From the NCBI RefSeq assembly GCF_000317125.1, contig NC_019695.1:3894336-3958335 (forward strand): 64,000 nucleotides of DNA, in the 5' to 3' direction. The position numbers and the translations under genes were made by a program. The notes beneath the pieces are model-generated. The model was not told the origin of the DNA. It made no database searches and worked only from the letters and a program-made list of their open reading frames with translations. Source of the stretch: Chroococcidiopsis thermalis PCC 7203. Lineage in GTDB: Bacteria; Cyanobacteriota; Cyanobacteriia; Cyanobacteriales; Chroococcidiopsidaceae. Below, in pieces: positions 53,243-62,112 of the stretch (position 1 is its first letter; the number at the start of each line of letters is the position of its first letter).

Positions 53243-54838
53243 ATGCCCTCTACTAGAAAGTTTCCGCGTCCTCCCTGGTTGGCGATCGCTATGGTTGCAG
53301 TGTTTGCATTCAGCGCTGGCTTGCGGTTTTGGCAATTGAGTCGATTCAATACACTAGTCTTTGATGAAGTGTATTATGCAAAATTTGCGAACAACTATCT
53401 GACGCAAACGCAATTTTTTAACGCCCATCCACCACTGAGTCAATACATTATCGCGATCGCGATGTGGTTGGGCGGTCACATGCCGATCGACCGAGACATA
53501 GTGAACGGACTGACGGGTTCTTTGCATTCTCCTTGGAGTTATCGCTGGCTGAATGCCTTAACAGGCTCGTTTGTGCCGCTAGTTGTGGGGGGAATTGCCT
53601 ATCAGTTGAGCGATCGCCGCAGTTATGCTGTAATTGCAGCCATCTTCGCCGCCGCCGATGGGTTATTTCTCGTCGAATCTCGCTACGCCTTGAACAATAT
53701 ATATTTAGTCATCTTAGGGCTACTTGGGCATTGGTTTTTGTTAATAGCATTGAAAGCACCTAAAAAAAAGCGCTACTTGTGGCTTACCCTAGCTGGAATA
53801 GGTTTCGGTGCATCCGCTGCAATTAAATGGAACGGCTTAGGTTTTTTATTAGGAGCATATTTGTTGTGGATTGTAGCTTGGATTGTCAAACGGACAAGGG
53901 AGCAGGGAGTAGGGAGCAGGGAGCAGGGAGTAGGGAGGGACAAGGGGGACAAGGGGGACAAGGGGGACAAGGGGGACAAGGGGGACAAGGGGGACAAGGG
54001 GGACAAGGGGGACAAGGGAGCAACTACCAATTACCAATTACCAATTACCAACTACCAACTACCAACTACTAACTACCAATTACCAACTCTCCTAGAAATA
54101 GCTTTTTACCTAGCAATCATCCCTGTTGCCATTTACAGTATCAGTTGGATTCCTCACCTCATGCTCAATCCCACACCTAACTTTTGGGAAATGCAGCGCG
54201 AGATCTTGTTCTATCACCAACGCATCGGTAGTAGTGCAGACGTGCATCCATATTGTTCTCGCTGGTACACCTGGTTGTTGATGTTGCGTCCGGTTGCCTA
54301 TTTTTACAAAACTACCATTTCTCTTGACGAATCAGTACCAGTCGTGGGACCACCTCTACCAGAAGCGAGCGCAAAAGTCATCTACGACGTACACGCAATG
54401 GGAAATCCGATCTTGTGGTGGTTCTCCGCTGTTGCAATTTTGTATGCTGTTTGGGTAGTTGCTAAAAGCGCGATTGCGTTTGCAACTGTTAATTCTGCTA
54501 CATCACAAAATCCTAGAATTCAAAATTTTGGAATTCAAAATACTGGAATTTATTTGTTCTTCACCCTGAATTGGTTAGCCAATTTATTACCGTGGATGCG
54601 GGTGACGCGCTGTACGTTTTTGTACCACTACATGGGTGCTTCGGTGTTTGCCGTGCTAGCCTTGGCTTGGATCGTCGATCGATGGTTGCGCAGTTATCAC
54701 AGAAACCTACGGCTGTTAGGCGTAACGGCAATATTTTTGATTCTTCTGGCTTTTGTCTTTTGGATGCCGCTTTATTTAGGTCTACCGCTGTCTCCTGAAG
54801 GTTATCGCTGGCGGATGTGGTTGCCGTCTTGGGTTTAA
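53243..54838 (+). CDS. PMT-type (GT39) mannosyltransferase with in-frame repeat block
   Basis: A 531-residue membrane glycosyltransferase of the protein-O-mannosyltransferase family, using a polyprenyl-phosphate sugar donor. FDEVYYAKFANNYL (Asp-Glu catalytic loop) and NAHPPLSQYI lie in the first periplasmic loop, RWLNALTG and NNIYLVILGL follow, and a second loop has HQRIGSSADVHPYCSRWYTW. The loop between helices at about residues 218-283 is made of repeats: GGGAGCA/GGGAGTA heptamers, nine DKG codon triplets (53939-54019), and ACCAATT/ACCAACT heptamers (NYQLPIT-like, period 7). ATG start; AATTGAGTG-type leader without a strong SD. Confidence 0.88.
   Translation: MPSTRKFPRPPWLAIAMVAVFAFSAGLRFWQLSRFNTLVFDEVYYAKFANNYLTQTQFFNAHPPLSQYIIAIAMWLGGHMPIDRDIVNGLTGSLHSPWSYRWLNALTGSFVPLVVGGIAYQLSDRRSYAVIAAIFAAADGLFLVESRYALNNIYLVILGLLGHWFLLIALKAPKKKRYLWLTLAGIGFGASAAIKWNGLGFLLGAYLLWIVAWIVKRTREQGVGSREQGVGRDKGDKGDKGDKGDKGDKGDKGDKGDKGATTNYQLPITNYQLPTTNYQLPTLLEIAFYLAIIPVAIYSISWIPHLMLNPTPNFWEMQREILFYHQRIGSSADVHPYCSRWYTWLLMLRPVAYFYKTTISLDESVPVVGPPLPEASAKVIYDVHAMGNPILWWFSAVAILYAVWVVAKSAIAFATVNSATSQNPRIQNFGIQNTGIYLFFTLNWLANLLPWMRVTRCTFLYHYMGASVFAVLALAWIVDRWLRSYHRNLRLLGVTAIFLILLAFVFWMPLYLGLPLSPEGYRWRMWLPSWV
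53895..54088. repeat. Coding tandem repeats (7-bp and 9-bp units)
   Basis: Six GGGAGNN heptamers (53898-53938), nine GACAAGGGG nonamers (53939-54019), then ACCAATT/ACCAACT heptamers (54024-54088). All are read in frame within the PMT-type gene. Confidence 0.92.
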
Positions 54839-55149
54839 TCGAACGGTCTTCTATCTGCAATCCTATGCCGCTTAACAAAAGTATCTGAGACACCTTGGAT
54901 ATCGCAATTGGCTGTGCGGTTCTCTCGATCTAGAAACTAAATCCCCCAGCTTTGTATCCTGAAGTACGTGCCGACACCATCCATGAACCTGCATCGCAAT
55001 TCTCGTTCGGTTGATGCAGTAGCGATCGCCTAGAACGAAGAGAACTAACCATAATCGTGCTAAAAGTGTACCCACTTGAGGACTTCCCAGGATTGGAGCC
55101 TCTACCTACAATCGTTTCACGATCGGAAATTTCAGGCAATAGTGAAAAT
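54839..55149. other. Intergenic region, nothing recognised
   Basis: About 310 bp between codirectional genes, with no tandem repeats. An in-frame leader of the next gene is open from 55057 but lacks a good start. One HIP1-like octamer occurs near 55023. Confidence 0.45.
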
Positions 55150-55845
55150 ATGACCCTACTACAATTCGGCTTTTTGATTTATCCTGGCGTTATTCAACTC
55201 GACGTGACGGGAGCTTACCAAGTTCTGGCATTTCCGCCCAATACGCAAGTACATTTAATTTGGAAAACGCTAGATCCAATCGTCAGTAATGAAGGACTAA
55301 CCCTGATTCCAACTACAACACTGATAGATTGTCCACCCCTTGACGCGATCTGTGTCCCTGGTGGTGGGATGGGACAAGTTGAAATAATGAGAGATCCTGA
55401 AATTCTAAATTTCCTGAAACAGCAGGGTACGACAGCCCAATATGTGACTAGTATATGCACGGGGTCGATGATTTTAGCAGCAGCTGGTTTATTGCAAGGC
55501 TATAAAGCAACCTGTCATTGGGCATTTCGAGAGCAACTGGCAATGCTGGGGGTTGAAGTTGTTCCTCAACGGGTGCAGATCGATCGCAATCGAGTGACGG
55601 GGGCTGGTGTCACATCAGGAATCGATCTTGGTTTAACTCTGCTAGGCTTACTCTGTGGGGAAGATATGGCGAAGATGACTCAACTGATGCTGGAGTACAG
55701 TCCCGAACCGCCTTTTAATGCAGGTACGCCAGAAACAGCAGGTGAAAGAGTGTCACAATCTTTGATGCAGTTTGGCAAACCTCTGCTAGAAGCATTCCTA
55801 GCTCAAACTAAAGAAACAGCAGCTCACATGGAACTGAAAAGCTGA
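55150..55845 (+). CDS. DJ-1/PfpI family protein
   Basis: A 231-residue flavodoxin-like protein of the DJ-1/PfpI superfamily, closest in pattern to isonitrile-hydratase-like (InhA) and AraC-type N-terminal domains: FLIYPGVIQLDVTGAYQVL, CVPGGGMG, the Cys elbow SICTGSMILAAAGLL with nucleophile Cys about residue 108, and ATCHWAFRE. No HTH domain follows. Substrate unknown. The frame is open 31 codons upstream, but ATG at 55150 starts at the first beta strand. Confidence 0.85.
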   Translation: MTLLQFGFLIYPGVIQLDVTGAYQVLAFPPNTQVHLIWKTLDPIVSNEGLTLIPTTTLIDCPPLDAICVPGGGMGQVEIMRDPEILNFLKQQGTTAQYVTSICTGSMILAAAGLLQGYKATCHWAFREQLAMLGVEVVPQRVQIDRNRVTGAGVTSGIDLGLTLLGLLCGEDMAKMTQLMLEYSPEPPFNAGTPETAGERVSQSLMQFGKPLLEAFLAQTKETAAHMELKS

Positions 55846-55910
55846 TTCCCAGCGATCGCGCAACAGCTAACCTCCAGGTTACTCTTCCCACCAAGAACAT
55901 AGCAGGATGA

Positions 55911-56540
55911 CTAACTTCTGAGAAATACAGTCCGATAAACCGGTTCTCCACGCGACAGAGTAGACTGTTCCCTTTCCGTAGCTACGGGTAAAGGGTTTTC
56001 TGACAACCAATTTTCACTCTGGATTTGAAACACAGAACAGGCGAGAAAGCGATCGCGCATTTCTACTGCGATCGCTTCAACATCTGATTGTAAAAATACG
56101 ATTCCCCCAGGAATGAGATATTTGGCGATTTCTTCTACCAACTCCGGTTGTACGACTCGCCGTTTAGCATGGCGATTTTTAAACCAAGGATCGGGAAACT
56201 GAATCGTGACGCGCTGCAATACTCCCTCTGGTAAAGAACTGAGGATAGGTAATAGCGAATTATTCACATTACAAAATAGGTAATGCAAATTGGTCAATCC
56301 CAATTCATCCCGCCACTTATTCGCCTCATCTACTAACGGTTCCCGAATTTCCAGTCCGAGAAAATTCCAACTAGACTCTAGCTGCGCCATCTCTAACACA
56401 AAACGTCCCTTTCCGCAACCTATATCTAGATGTAGCGGTTGGGTAGGCAGAGCAAATATCTTATCCCACTCTGGCGGACTGACCGGAGTTTGATACTTGT
56501 TAGCTAACGGATTAACGTGCTGACGAACGCGAATAACCAC
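55911..56540 (-). CDS. trmB: tRNA (guanine(46)-N(7))-methyltransferase
   Basis: A 209-residue SAM enzyme making m7G46 in tRNA. VRQHVNPLANKYQTP at the start, motif I LHLDIGCGKGRFV, GLEIREPLV, RVTIQFPDPWFKNRHAKRR (catalytic Asp and the P-D-P-W-x-K-x-R-H signature) and FLQSDVEAIA are diagnostic. The frame continues 46 codons upstream to 56678 through GGGAGCA/GGGGCAGA repeats (Pro/Leu/Ser-rich); GTG at 56540 is preferred because it lies directly before VIRVRQHVNPL. No SD is visible. Confidence 0.92.
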   Translation of the reverse strand: MVIRVRQHVNPLANKYQTPVSPPEWDKIFALPTQPLHLDIGCGKGRFVLEMAQLESSWNFLGLEIREPLVDEANKWRDELGLTNLHYLFCNVNNSLLPILSSLPEGVLQRVTIQFPDPWFKNRHAKRRVVQPELVEEIAKYLIPGGIVFLQSDVEAIAVEMRDRFLACSVFQIQSENWLSENPLPVATEREQSTLSRGEPVYRTVFLRS

Positions 56541-56544
56541 TAGT

Positions 56545-56747
56545 TTAGGGAGCAGTGAGCAGGGAGCAGGGAGCAGAGGGGCAGAGGGAGCAGAGGAGGA
56601 CAAGGGGGACAAGGAAGCAGAGGGGCAGAGGGGCAGAGGGAGCAGAGGAGATCGAATAACTAACTGGTCACTGGTCACTGGTCAGGAGTCACTGTCGCCC
56701 CACACCCTTTCTTTACCGATAACTGATAACTGATAACTGATAACTGG
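56545..56747. repeat. Purine-rich and TGATAAC repeats
   Basis: GGGAGCA and GGGGCAGA/GGGGACAA units from 56549 to 56650, GGTCACT units, then TGATAACTGATAACTG at 56718-56745. Located between the FIST and trmB genes. Confidence 0.85.
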
Positions 56748-57968
56748 TTACTGTTCCCTACATATAGCAAAAACAGAGGTATACCCGTGCAGAAAGGTAC
56801 TATTGCCGACAGGACCGATTTCACCGTTGCAGAAAAAGCCACCCAAGGGTAGACCTGGTAAGTATTGGCGGAATAATTGCGAATCGAAATTAGCTTTACC
56901 ATAAAGTCCTTCACCTCTGCCCAGACAGGAGAACATCAGCGCTCCAGCCGCAGCAGGAGAAGATTGAGTTTGAATTTGATAGCGTTGCAACAAATATTCT
57001 AAATCTTCAGCTGAGGTATTGGCATCGCGCAGATGAAACTGAATGCGCTGTCCTGGACGAATGCGATCGCCAATCGCAATTGCGCCAAACTTCGGGTCTA
57101 CTCCTAGTAAGTTACGGATGAGAAAGTCCCCCTGTTCTAAATCTTGCTTGAATTCGTCTCGCGCTACACCAATGAATAAGGAATTTTGTGCCAACTCGCG
57201 ATCGTCTTCGCTTAAGTCTTCCAATATATCTCGCAACACTGTCAAGGGGGGTTGAGCTTCTAGTTCTAAGACGATATTGCGATCGCAAGCGCCGATCTGA
57301 TAAGGTTTGCCAATCGGACGACAACCTTGCGCCACAATAGTTTCCAACACGACATTTCCGCTTAAAGCAACACCGACTGCTCCTTCACGGTAGACTTTAT
57401 CGTTGAAAAACAAATTGATTCGACCACCCATTTGACTACTGCTGGCAAGTCCGCCAACAGTCACCGAACCAGGATAAGCAAAGTCTAGTCCTGCAAGTAA
57501 ATCGTTGATTTGAGATGAAAATGGTTCAGCTAGTAAAATGAATTGCGGTGTAGGAGATGCAGGAACGCCCAAAAGCTCCTCCCAGGTATTAGGAGAGCTA
57601 TCTAAGTCAGGCAATTCCTCTGAGACGATATGAAACGGCGTGACTTGCACGCCAGGAAGATGTGCTAACGTCAAGCTCAGGGCTGGTAAATCTTCTATTT
57701 CTTGGGTTTGTTTTTGCCCATCCATCCCAATAATTCCACCACCGCTACAGCCAATTAGCACTGGGATGGATATGCGTTCTTTCAGCAAAGGTAGCAGGCG
57801 GGGATATTCGCTGGTAAAAGCCGACGAAATAAAGACTATGCCTAAATCTATTGGTGCTTGTAAAGCAGAAGTTGCCACTTCCACAACTTCCGCCACCGCA
57901 GCCTCTAAAGAAGGGCGAGTTGATAGGGCGTTTGCCCACTGCATTTTATCTGCCATGAGTTCTACCAT
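56748..57968 (-). CDS. FIST domain protein
   Basis: A 406-residue protein with FIST_N (about residues 35-225: LGIVFISSAFTSEYPRLL, PVLIGCSGGGIIG, SVTVGGLASSSQMGG) and FIST_C (about 226-390: GCRPIGKPYQIGACDRNIV, GALMFSCLGRGEGLYG, GLPLGGFFCNGEIGPVG). FIST modules are proposed small-ligand (amino acid-type) sensors usually linked to signal output domains. Here the pair stands alone, as often in cyanobacteria. No output partner is adjacent. Confidence 0.9.
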   Translation of the reverse strand: MVELMADKMQWANALSTRPSLEAAVAEVVEVATSALQAPIDLGIVFISSAFTSEYPRLLPLLKERISIPVLIGCSGGGIIGMDGQKQTQEIEDLPALSLTLAHLPGVQVTPFHIVSEELPDLDSSPNTWEELLGVPASPTPQFILLAEPFSSQINDLLAGLDFAYPGSVTVGGLASSSQMGGRINLFFNDKVYREGAVGVALSGNVVLETIVAQGCRPIGKPYQIGACDRNIVLELEAQPPLTVLRDILEDLSEDDRELAQNSLFIGVARDEFKQDLEQGDFLIRNLLGVDPKFGAIAIGDRIRPGQRIQFHLRDANTSAEDLEYLLQRYQIQTQSSPAAAGALMFSCLGRGEGLYGKANFDSQLFRQYLPGLPLGGFFCNGEIGPVGNSTFLHGYTSVFAICREQ

Positions 57969-58029
57969 CCCTTCTCGATCTAGATTTATGCATCATTTCA
58001 TCTAAAATTATGGCAATCGATCTTCCTTA

Positions 58030-58245
58030 AAAGCATCTTACTTCAGTTATCAGTTATCAGTGGCTAGTGGCTAGTGGCTAGTGGATAGAATTGCTTCCTC
58101 TGCTGCCTCAGTTCCTCAGCTCCTCAGCCCCTCAGTTCCCCTGCTTCCTTGTCTCCCTTGTCCCCCTTGTCCCCCTAATCCCCACTCCCTTCGGTCGTGG
58201 GGTCCCCCTTGTCCCCCTTCGCCCCCTGCCCTTCTGCTCCTCTAC
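58030..58245. repeat. Mixed repeats
   Basis: CAGTTAT and GTGGCTA heptamers (58034-58085), then CTCAGTTCCTCAGCTC and CTTGTCTCCCTTGTCCCC-type runs, between divergent and then converging frames. Confidence 0.8.
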
Positions 58246-59862
58246 CTACTTGTTTCCATAGGGACGCGGATAGGGTTTAAGGAGATTTTTTGCCTGGTAG
58301 ATGTGAAAAGTATCTATAGTTGCTCCGCCACGCTTGATGGGTACAGTGCCAATCTTTTCAATCGATTGGAAGTAGAGATTGTAGCGATCGAGAAATTTTT
58401 GGTCTTGGACGAAAAGATTGTTGGTGATATACAAAGCATCTTTGCCAATCCATTCGTCAGGCTTTGACCAAAATGCAAATCCCCGCAAATCGCGATCGAA
58501 GGTTGTCATCGGTGTTGGCGCGAGAGGAGCCAAAGCCATCCCTATTTGTCCGGCGAGATAATAACGATTGGTAAACACAAAGCTGGAATTTTGTAAAGCA
58601 GAGAGTAAAACTGGTGATGTGGCAAATCCCTGTCTCAACTGCTGAATGTCGAATATTTGGATCGAAGGATCGTCCTCTGGAGGGACAAAGCCGCCAAATA
58701 AAGCATACTGACTTGGTTTTTGTAAGGTTCCAGTAGTTACGTGCAGCAATGCAAAGAGCAAGAGACTGCTCAGTGTGATTCCCGTTCCCCACAGCCAGCG
58801 ACGTACCCAGCGAGGATGGGCGATTTTCCAGGCTGTTGCTGCTTGCCCTAACAACAAAGTAGCTCCCCAAAATCCAGGTGTAGCCCAAGTTGGTAAGATT
58901 TGTTTGTATCCTCCCAACCAAGTAAAACCTAAAATTAGGGGTAAAGAAACCCAGAGAATGAATATTTCGCGATCGCTACCAGTTACTATTCCCCGTTCCC
59001 CGCTTCCGGTTCTCTTAAACTTCGATCGAGGTAACTTTGCCAATATATTTCTAAAAAATCTCTTTAAGCTAACCCACCACAAAGGAAGTCCTAATGTGGG
59101 AAATAAATAGCCAATTCCAGACAAGAAAGTGACAAATAAATCTAAGAAATTGTATCCTCCCGAGGGAATTCCTCGTCGTGATTGAAAGCGGAAAGAAACC
59201 CATTCATGCTGGCTATTCCAAATTAAGATGGGAGAAATTGTTAAGCAAAATAATCCTAGTCCAAACAGAGTCCAAGGAGAATATAAGGCAGAACGATAGC
59301 GGGAACGAGTCAAACAAAAGCCAACTAATCCTAGTCCTAAAATAAACCCGTGATATTTGCTTAGGCAGGCTAAACCAACAAGTAAGCCCAGAATTGCCAA
59401 ACGATAGCTGGGTTGGTATTTTTCTTGTTTGTTAGGAAAAAATTCTCGGCTGGTACAGTATAAACTAGCCGTCCAAAAAAAGATTAAAGGACTATCAGGC
59501 AAAGTTAAAACACCAAAACCGATTTGAAAAATGGGGACGAGAGAGGCGATCGCCAGAGCAAATATTCCGGCTGAAGGTGAAAATAATCTTGTCCCAGTTA
59601 AATAGAGTAAAAATAGAGAGCCTGTATGTAAGATTAAGGCTCCTAACCGAATGGTAAATTGAGATACTTCCCCTGTTAACCAACAACCAAAACCCGTCAT
59701 CAGAGCCACTAAAGGCGGATGATCGAAATAGCTTAAATCTAAATTTAACGTGTAGAGAAAGTAATAAGCTTCGTCAAAACCAGGATAAAGCAAAATTGCA
59801 ATGATTATCCTAAATATCAGTCCTCCAATTAATAAAGCTGCTACTTTTTGGTCATTTGTCAT
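58246..59862 (-). CDS. Family 39 glycosyltransferase (ArnT-like)
   Basis: A 538-residue membrane protein with about 10-12 helices. The first periplasmic loop has PGFDEAYYFLYTLNLDLSYFDHPPL, with the acidic D-E pair and H-P-P-L motif of GT39/PMT_2 enzymes, then LTLPDSPLIFFWTAS. The soluble C-terminal part (about residues 400-538) is periplasmic. It transfers a sugar from a polyprenyl-phosphate donor. The ATG and first codons (MTNDQ) are part of a TGACAAATGACC repeat. Confidence 0.85.
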   Translation of the reverse strand: MTNDQKVAALLIGGLIFRIIIAILLYPGFDEAYYFLYTLNLDLSYFDHPPLVALMTGFGCWLTGEVSQFTIRLGALILHTGSLFLLYLTGTRLFSPSAGIFALAIASLVPIFQIGFGVLTLPDSPLIFFWTASLYCTSREFFPNKQEKYQPSYRLAILGLLVGLACLSKYHGFILGLGLVGFCLTRSRYRSALYSPWTLFGLGLFCLTISPILIWNSQHEWVSFRFQSRRGIPSGGYNFLDLFVTFLSGIGYLFPTLGLPLWWVSLKRFFRNILAKLPRSKFKRTGSGERGIVTGSDREIFILWVSLPLILGFTWLGGYKQILPTWATPGFWGATLLLGQAATAWKIAHPRWVRRWLWGTGITLSSLLLFALLHVTTGTLQKPSQYALFGGFVPPEDDPSIQIFDIQQLRQGFATSPVLLSALQNSSFVFTNRYYLAGQIGMALAPLAPTPMTTFDRDLRGFAFWSKPDEWIGKDALYITNNLFVQDQKFLDRYNLYFQSIEKIGTVPIKRGGATIDTFHIYQAKNLLKPYPRPYGNK

Positions 59863-60001
59863 TTATCAGTTATCAGTTATCAGTTATCAGTTGTCAGTGG
59901 AGAGTGACTAGTGGCTAGTGGTAAATAGGGTGTAGAGTATTTTTGCTCCCTCAGCTCCCTCAGCTCTCTTCTCTCCCTTGTCTCCCTTGTCCTCTTGCCT
60001 C
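59863..60001. repeat. CAGTTAT, GTGGCTA and CTCAGCTCC repeats
   Basis: Three CAGTTAT units (59867-59892), GTGACTAGTGGCTAGTGG, then CTCCCTCAG and CTCCCTTGT units to 59995. Confidence 0.8.
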
Positions 60002-61807
60002 TTACCTAACTCGAAGTAATTGATAGATTCCAGCCTGACTAATTGGTTCGGATTGCTGGGGTGTCAAGCCTGTTTTAGCTAGAGCTTTACTGGGGGCAAT
60101 TAATAACACTGACTTAGTATCCGACTGTCGATCGCCCAGAATTTGCCGAATCTTGCGCGAAGTGCGGGACGATCGCAGAACGTATGTAACGGGGTGTTGG
60201 GTATAAAATACTAAACTGGGTTTGGGAAATCCCTTAGACAGCATAACTAATTCTTCCCCAGGCTGGCGAACTTGGGTAACAGCTTGGGCTAATTGACGTA
60301 GAGGAAGTTGTCGTTCGAGATCGACTAAATGAGAGAAGGGGAATGCTACAAAAATCAAAAAAGCAACAAATCCAATTAAGTTGACTCCCCAGAGGCGATG
60401 ATGCTGGCGTTTAAGTACTAGAATTAAACACGCGATCGCGCTGCTTAACCAAATCGCCGCCCCCATAATTGGTAAAGTCGCCTGTTGTATGCGTGCGCCA
60501 ATATTGGGCATAGAAGGATCGTCTTCTAACCAGTTGGGGCTGTAATAGCAGGCAAATGCGAGGACAATTAAGAAAATTAGGTTGGCAATGCAACTGAGTT
60601 TAAATCCCCACCCAGGACGGCGAAAACTTTGCGTTTGAGCAATGCGATCGCTCCACCATAAAGCCACAATAATGCTAGCCGCAGGCATCAACGGCAAGGT
60701 ATAGCTGAAATACTTCGTTGCCGCAACGGTAAAAAAGCCCAACACTCCCACAAACCAGAATACGGCAAACAAGCCGAGGTGGTGCGATCGCGGTCGATCT
60801 TGCCAGTGCTGGCGCTGTAAAGGCTGAATGCGGGCGATCGCCACTGGTAAATAAATCGACCAAGGAGCAAAACCTAATAAAACAACAATAAAGTGAAAAT
60901 ACCAAGGTCCCTGGTGTTCGTTGACGACGCTGGTAAATCGCTCGAAATTGTGAACGCCAAAGAAAGAATCAATATAAGCTTCACCATTTGCCAACGTGAC
61001 GAGAATATACCAAGGTACGGTAATGGCTAACACCAGCGCCATCCCGCGCAACCAGGACATTTCTCGCAACACTTCTCTAACTTTGCCTAGATAAACCAAA
61101 AAGCTGAAGATAATCAATCCTGGCAAGACAATTCCCACTGGTCCCTTAGTTAAAATCGCTAAGGCAATCAGAATGTAAAAAGTGAGATACCATCGCGATC
61201 GCACCTTTGGCAATTCTGTTTGAGCGTAACCTAGAAAAAAAGCAAACAGTCCGCCGCCAAAACAAGCGCTCAATAACATATCTGAGTAGCCCAAGCGCCC
61301 GAAGAAAAAAGTCAAGGGATGAAGGGCGAGCATAGTTGCCCCTAAACCCGCCGTCAGCCATAATTGACTCGGACTAGAGAGCCGATTTTTCACTGGCAGA
61401 AATTCTTTTTTTGCCCTGGCTGCAATGCCATAACGCTTCAGGACGTAAAAACAAAAACTAACTAAACACAATCCCGCGATCGCTGAAGGAAGTCGCGCCG
61501 CCCATTCGTTGACTCCTAAAGCGTGAAAGGCGATCGCGATCGACCAATATATCAGAGGTGGTTTATCAAATCGCGTCTCGCCATTGAAATAGGGCGTGAT
61601 CCAATCTCCCGTCACTGTCATTTGGCGGGCAGCTTCTACAAACAAAGGTTCTGTCTCATCCAGCAGCCCGTTGCTACCCAAGCGCCAGAAAAAAGCCATT
61701 CCTCCTAGTAGCAACAGCCAGATAATAGCCAACAGCCAAGCTAAGGCTGTCCGATCCGATCTGTTTTGCAGCCAATGGTCGAGGCTGCGAGCCAAACTCA
61801 GTTTCAT
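60002..61807 (-). CDS. Family 39 glycosyltransferase (ArnT-like)
   Basis: A 601-residue membrane protein. N-terminal catalytic loop LLDETEPLFVEAARQM, then TGDWITPYFNGETRFDKPPLIYW, close to the ArnT/PMT_2 consensus. LPSAIAGLC, LTKGPVGIVLPG and the helix-rich middle part follow; the C-terminal soluble segment is RQLAQAVTQVRQPGEELVMLS. Donor and acceptor unknown; ArnT itself adds aminoarabinose to lipid A, but cyanobacterial members probably have other substrates. Codirectional with the previous GT39 gene across 139 bp of repeats. Confidence 0.87.
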   Translation of the reverse strand: MKLSLARSLDHWLQNRSDRTALAWLLAIIWLLLLGGMAFFWRLGSNGLLDETEPLFVEAARQMTVTGDWITPYFNGETRFDKPPLIYWSIAIAFHALGVNEWAARLPSAIAGLCLVSFCFYVLKRYGIAARAKKEFLPVKNRLSSPSQLWLTAGLGATMLALHPLTFFFGRLGYSDMLLSACFGGGLFAFFLGYAQTELPKVRSRWYLTFYILIALAILTKGPVGIVLPGLIIFSFLVYLGKVREVLREMSWLRGMALVLAITVPWYILVTLANGEAYIDSFFGVHNFERFTSVVNEHQGPWYFHFIVVLLGFAPWSIYLPVAIARIQPLQRQHWQDRPRSHHLGLFAVFWFVGVLGFFTVAATKYFSYTLPLMPAASIIVALWWSDRIAQTQSFRRPGWGFKLSCIANLIFLIVLAFACYYSPNWLEDDPSMPNIGARIQQATLPIMGAAIWLSSAIACLILVLKRQHHRLWGVNLIGFVAFLIFVAFPFSHLVDLERQLPLRQLAQAVTQVRQPGEELVMLSKGFPKPSLVFYTQHPVTYVLRSSRTSRKIRQILGDRQSDTKSVLLIAPSKALAKTGLTPQQSEPISQAGIYQLLRVR

Positions 61808-61864
61808 GCGATCGCGCAGTCAAACGACTCGTATGAGTGGTCGTGTTTAATTGTAGTAGGGAGT

Positions 61865-62100
61865 GGGGTGACAGTGACCAGTGACCAGTTATCAGTGACC
61901 AGTTATCAGTGACCAGTGACCAGTGACCAGCGATCGGTGACCAGCGATCGGTGACCAGTGACCAGTGACCAGTAAATAGGGTGTGGGGTGTGGATAATGG
62001 GTAATTGGTAGTTGGTAGTTGGTTAAAAAGTGGTACGTGGTGCGTGGTGCATGGTAGTTTTGCTCCCGATCGCTCCCTCAGCTCCCTCAGCTCTCTTATC
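61865..62100. repeat. GTGACCA tandem array and others
   Basis: A dense array of GTGACCA, GTTATCA and GCGATCG heptamers at 61871-61975, then GGGTGTGGGG, GGTAGTT, GTGGTGCG and CTCCCTCAG units to 62095. Confidence 0.9.
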
Positions 62101-62112
62101 CCGACTCCCGAT

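Noticed and set aside
53773-54030. Open frames with SPLSPLSPL or VPLVPLVPL-type repeats opposite the PMT gene
   Set aside because: They are translations of the 9-bp tandem array in other frames; the plus-strand PMT frame is continuous across it with conserved helices on both sides.
58081-58467. 128-codon plus-strand frame
   Set aside because: First half is CTCAGTTCC/CTTGTCCCC repeats, second half is antisense to the GT39 gene.
61865-61980. CRISPR-like array
   Set aside because: Units are contiguous 7-mers without unique spacers, and no cas gene is in the window.
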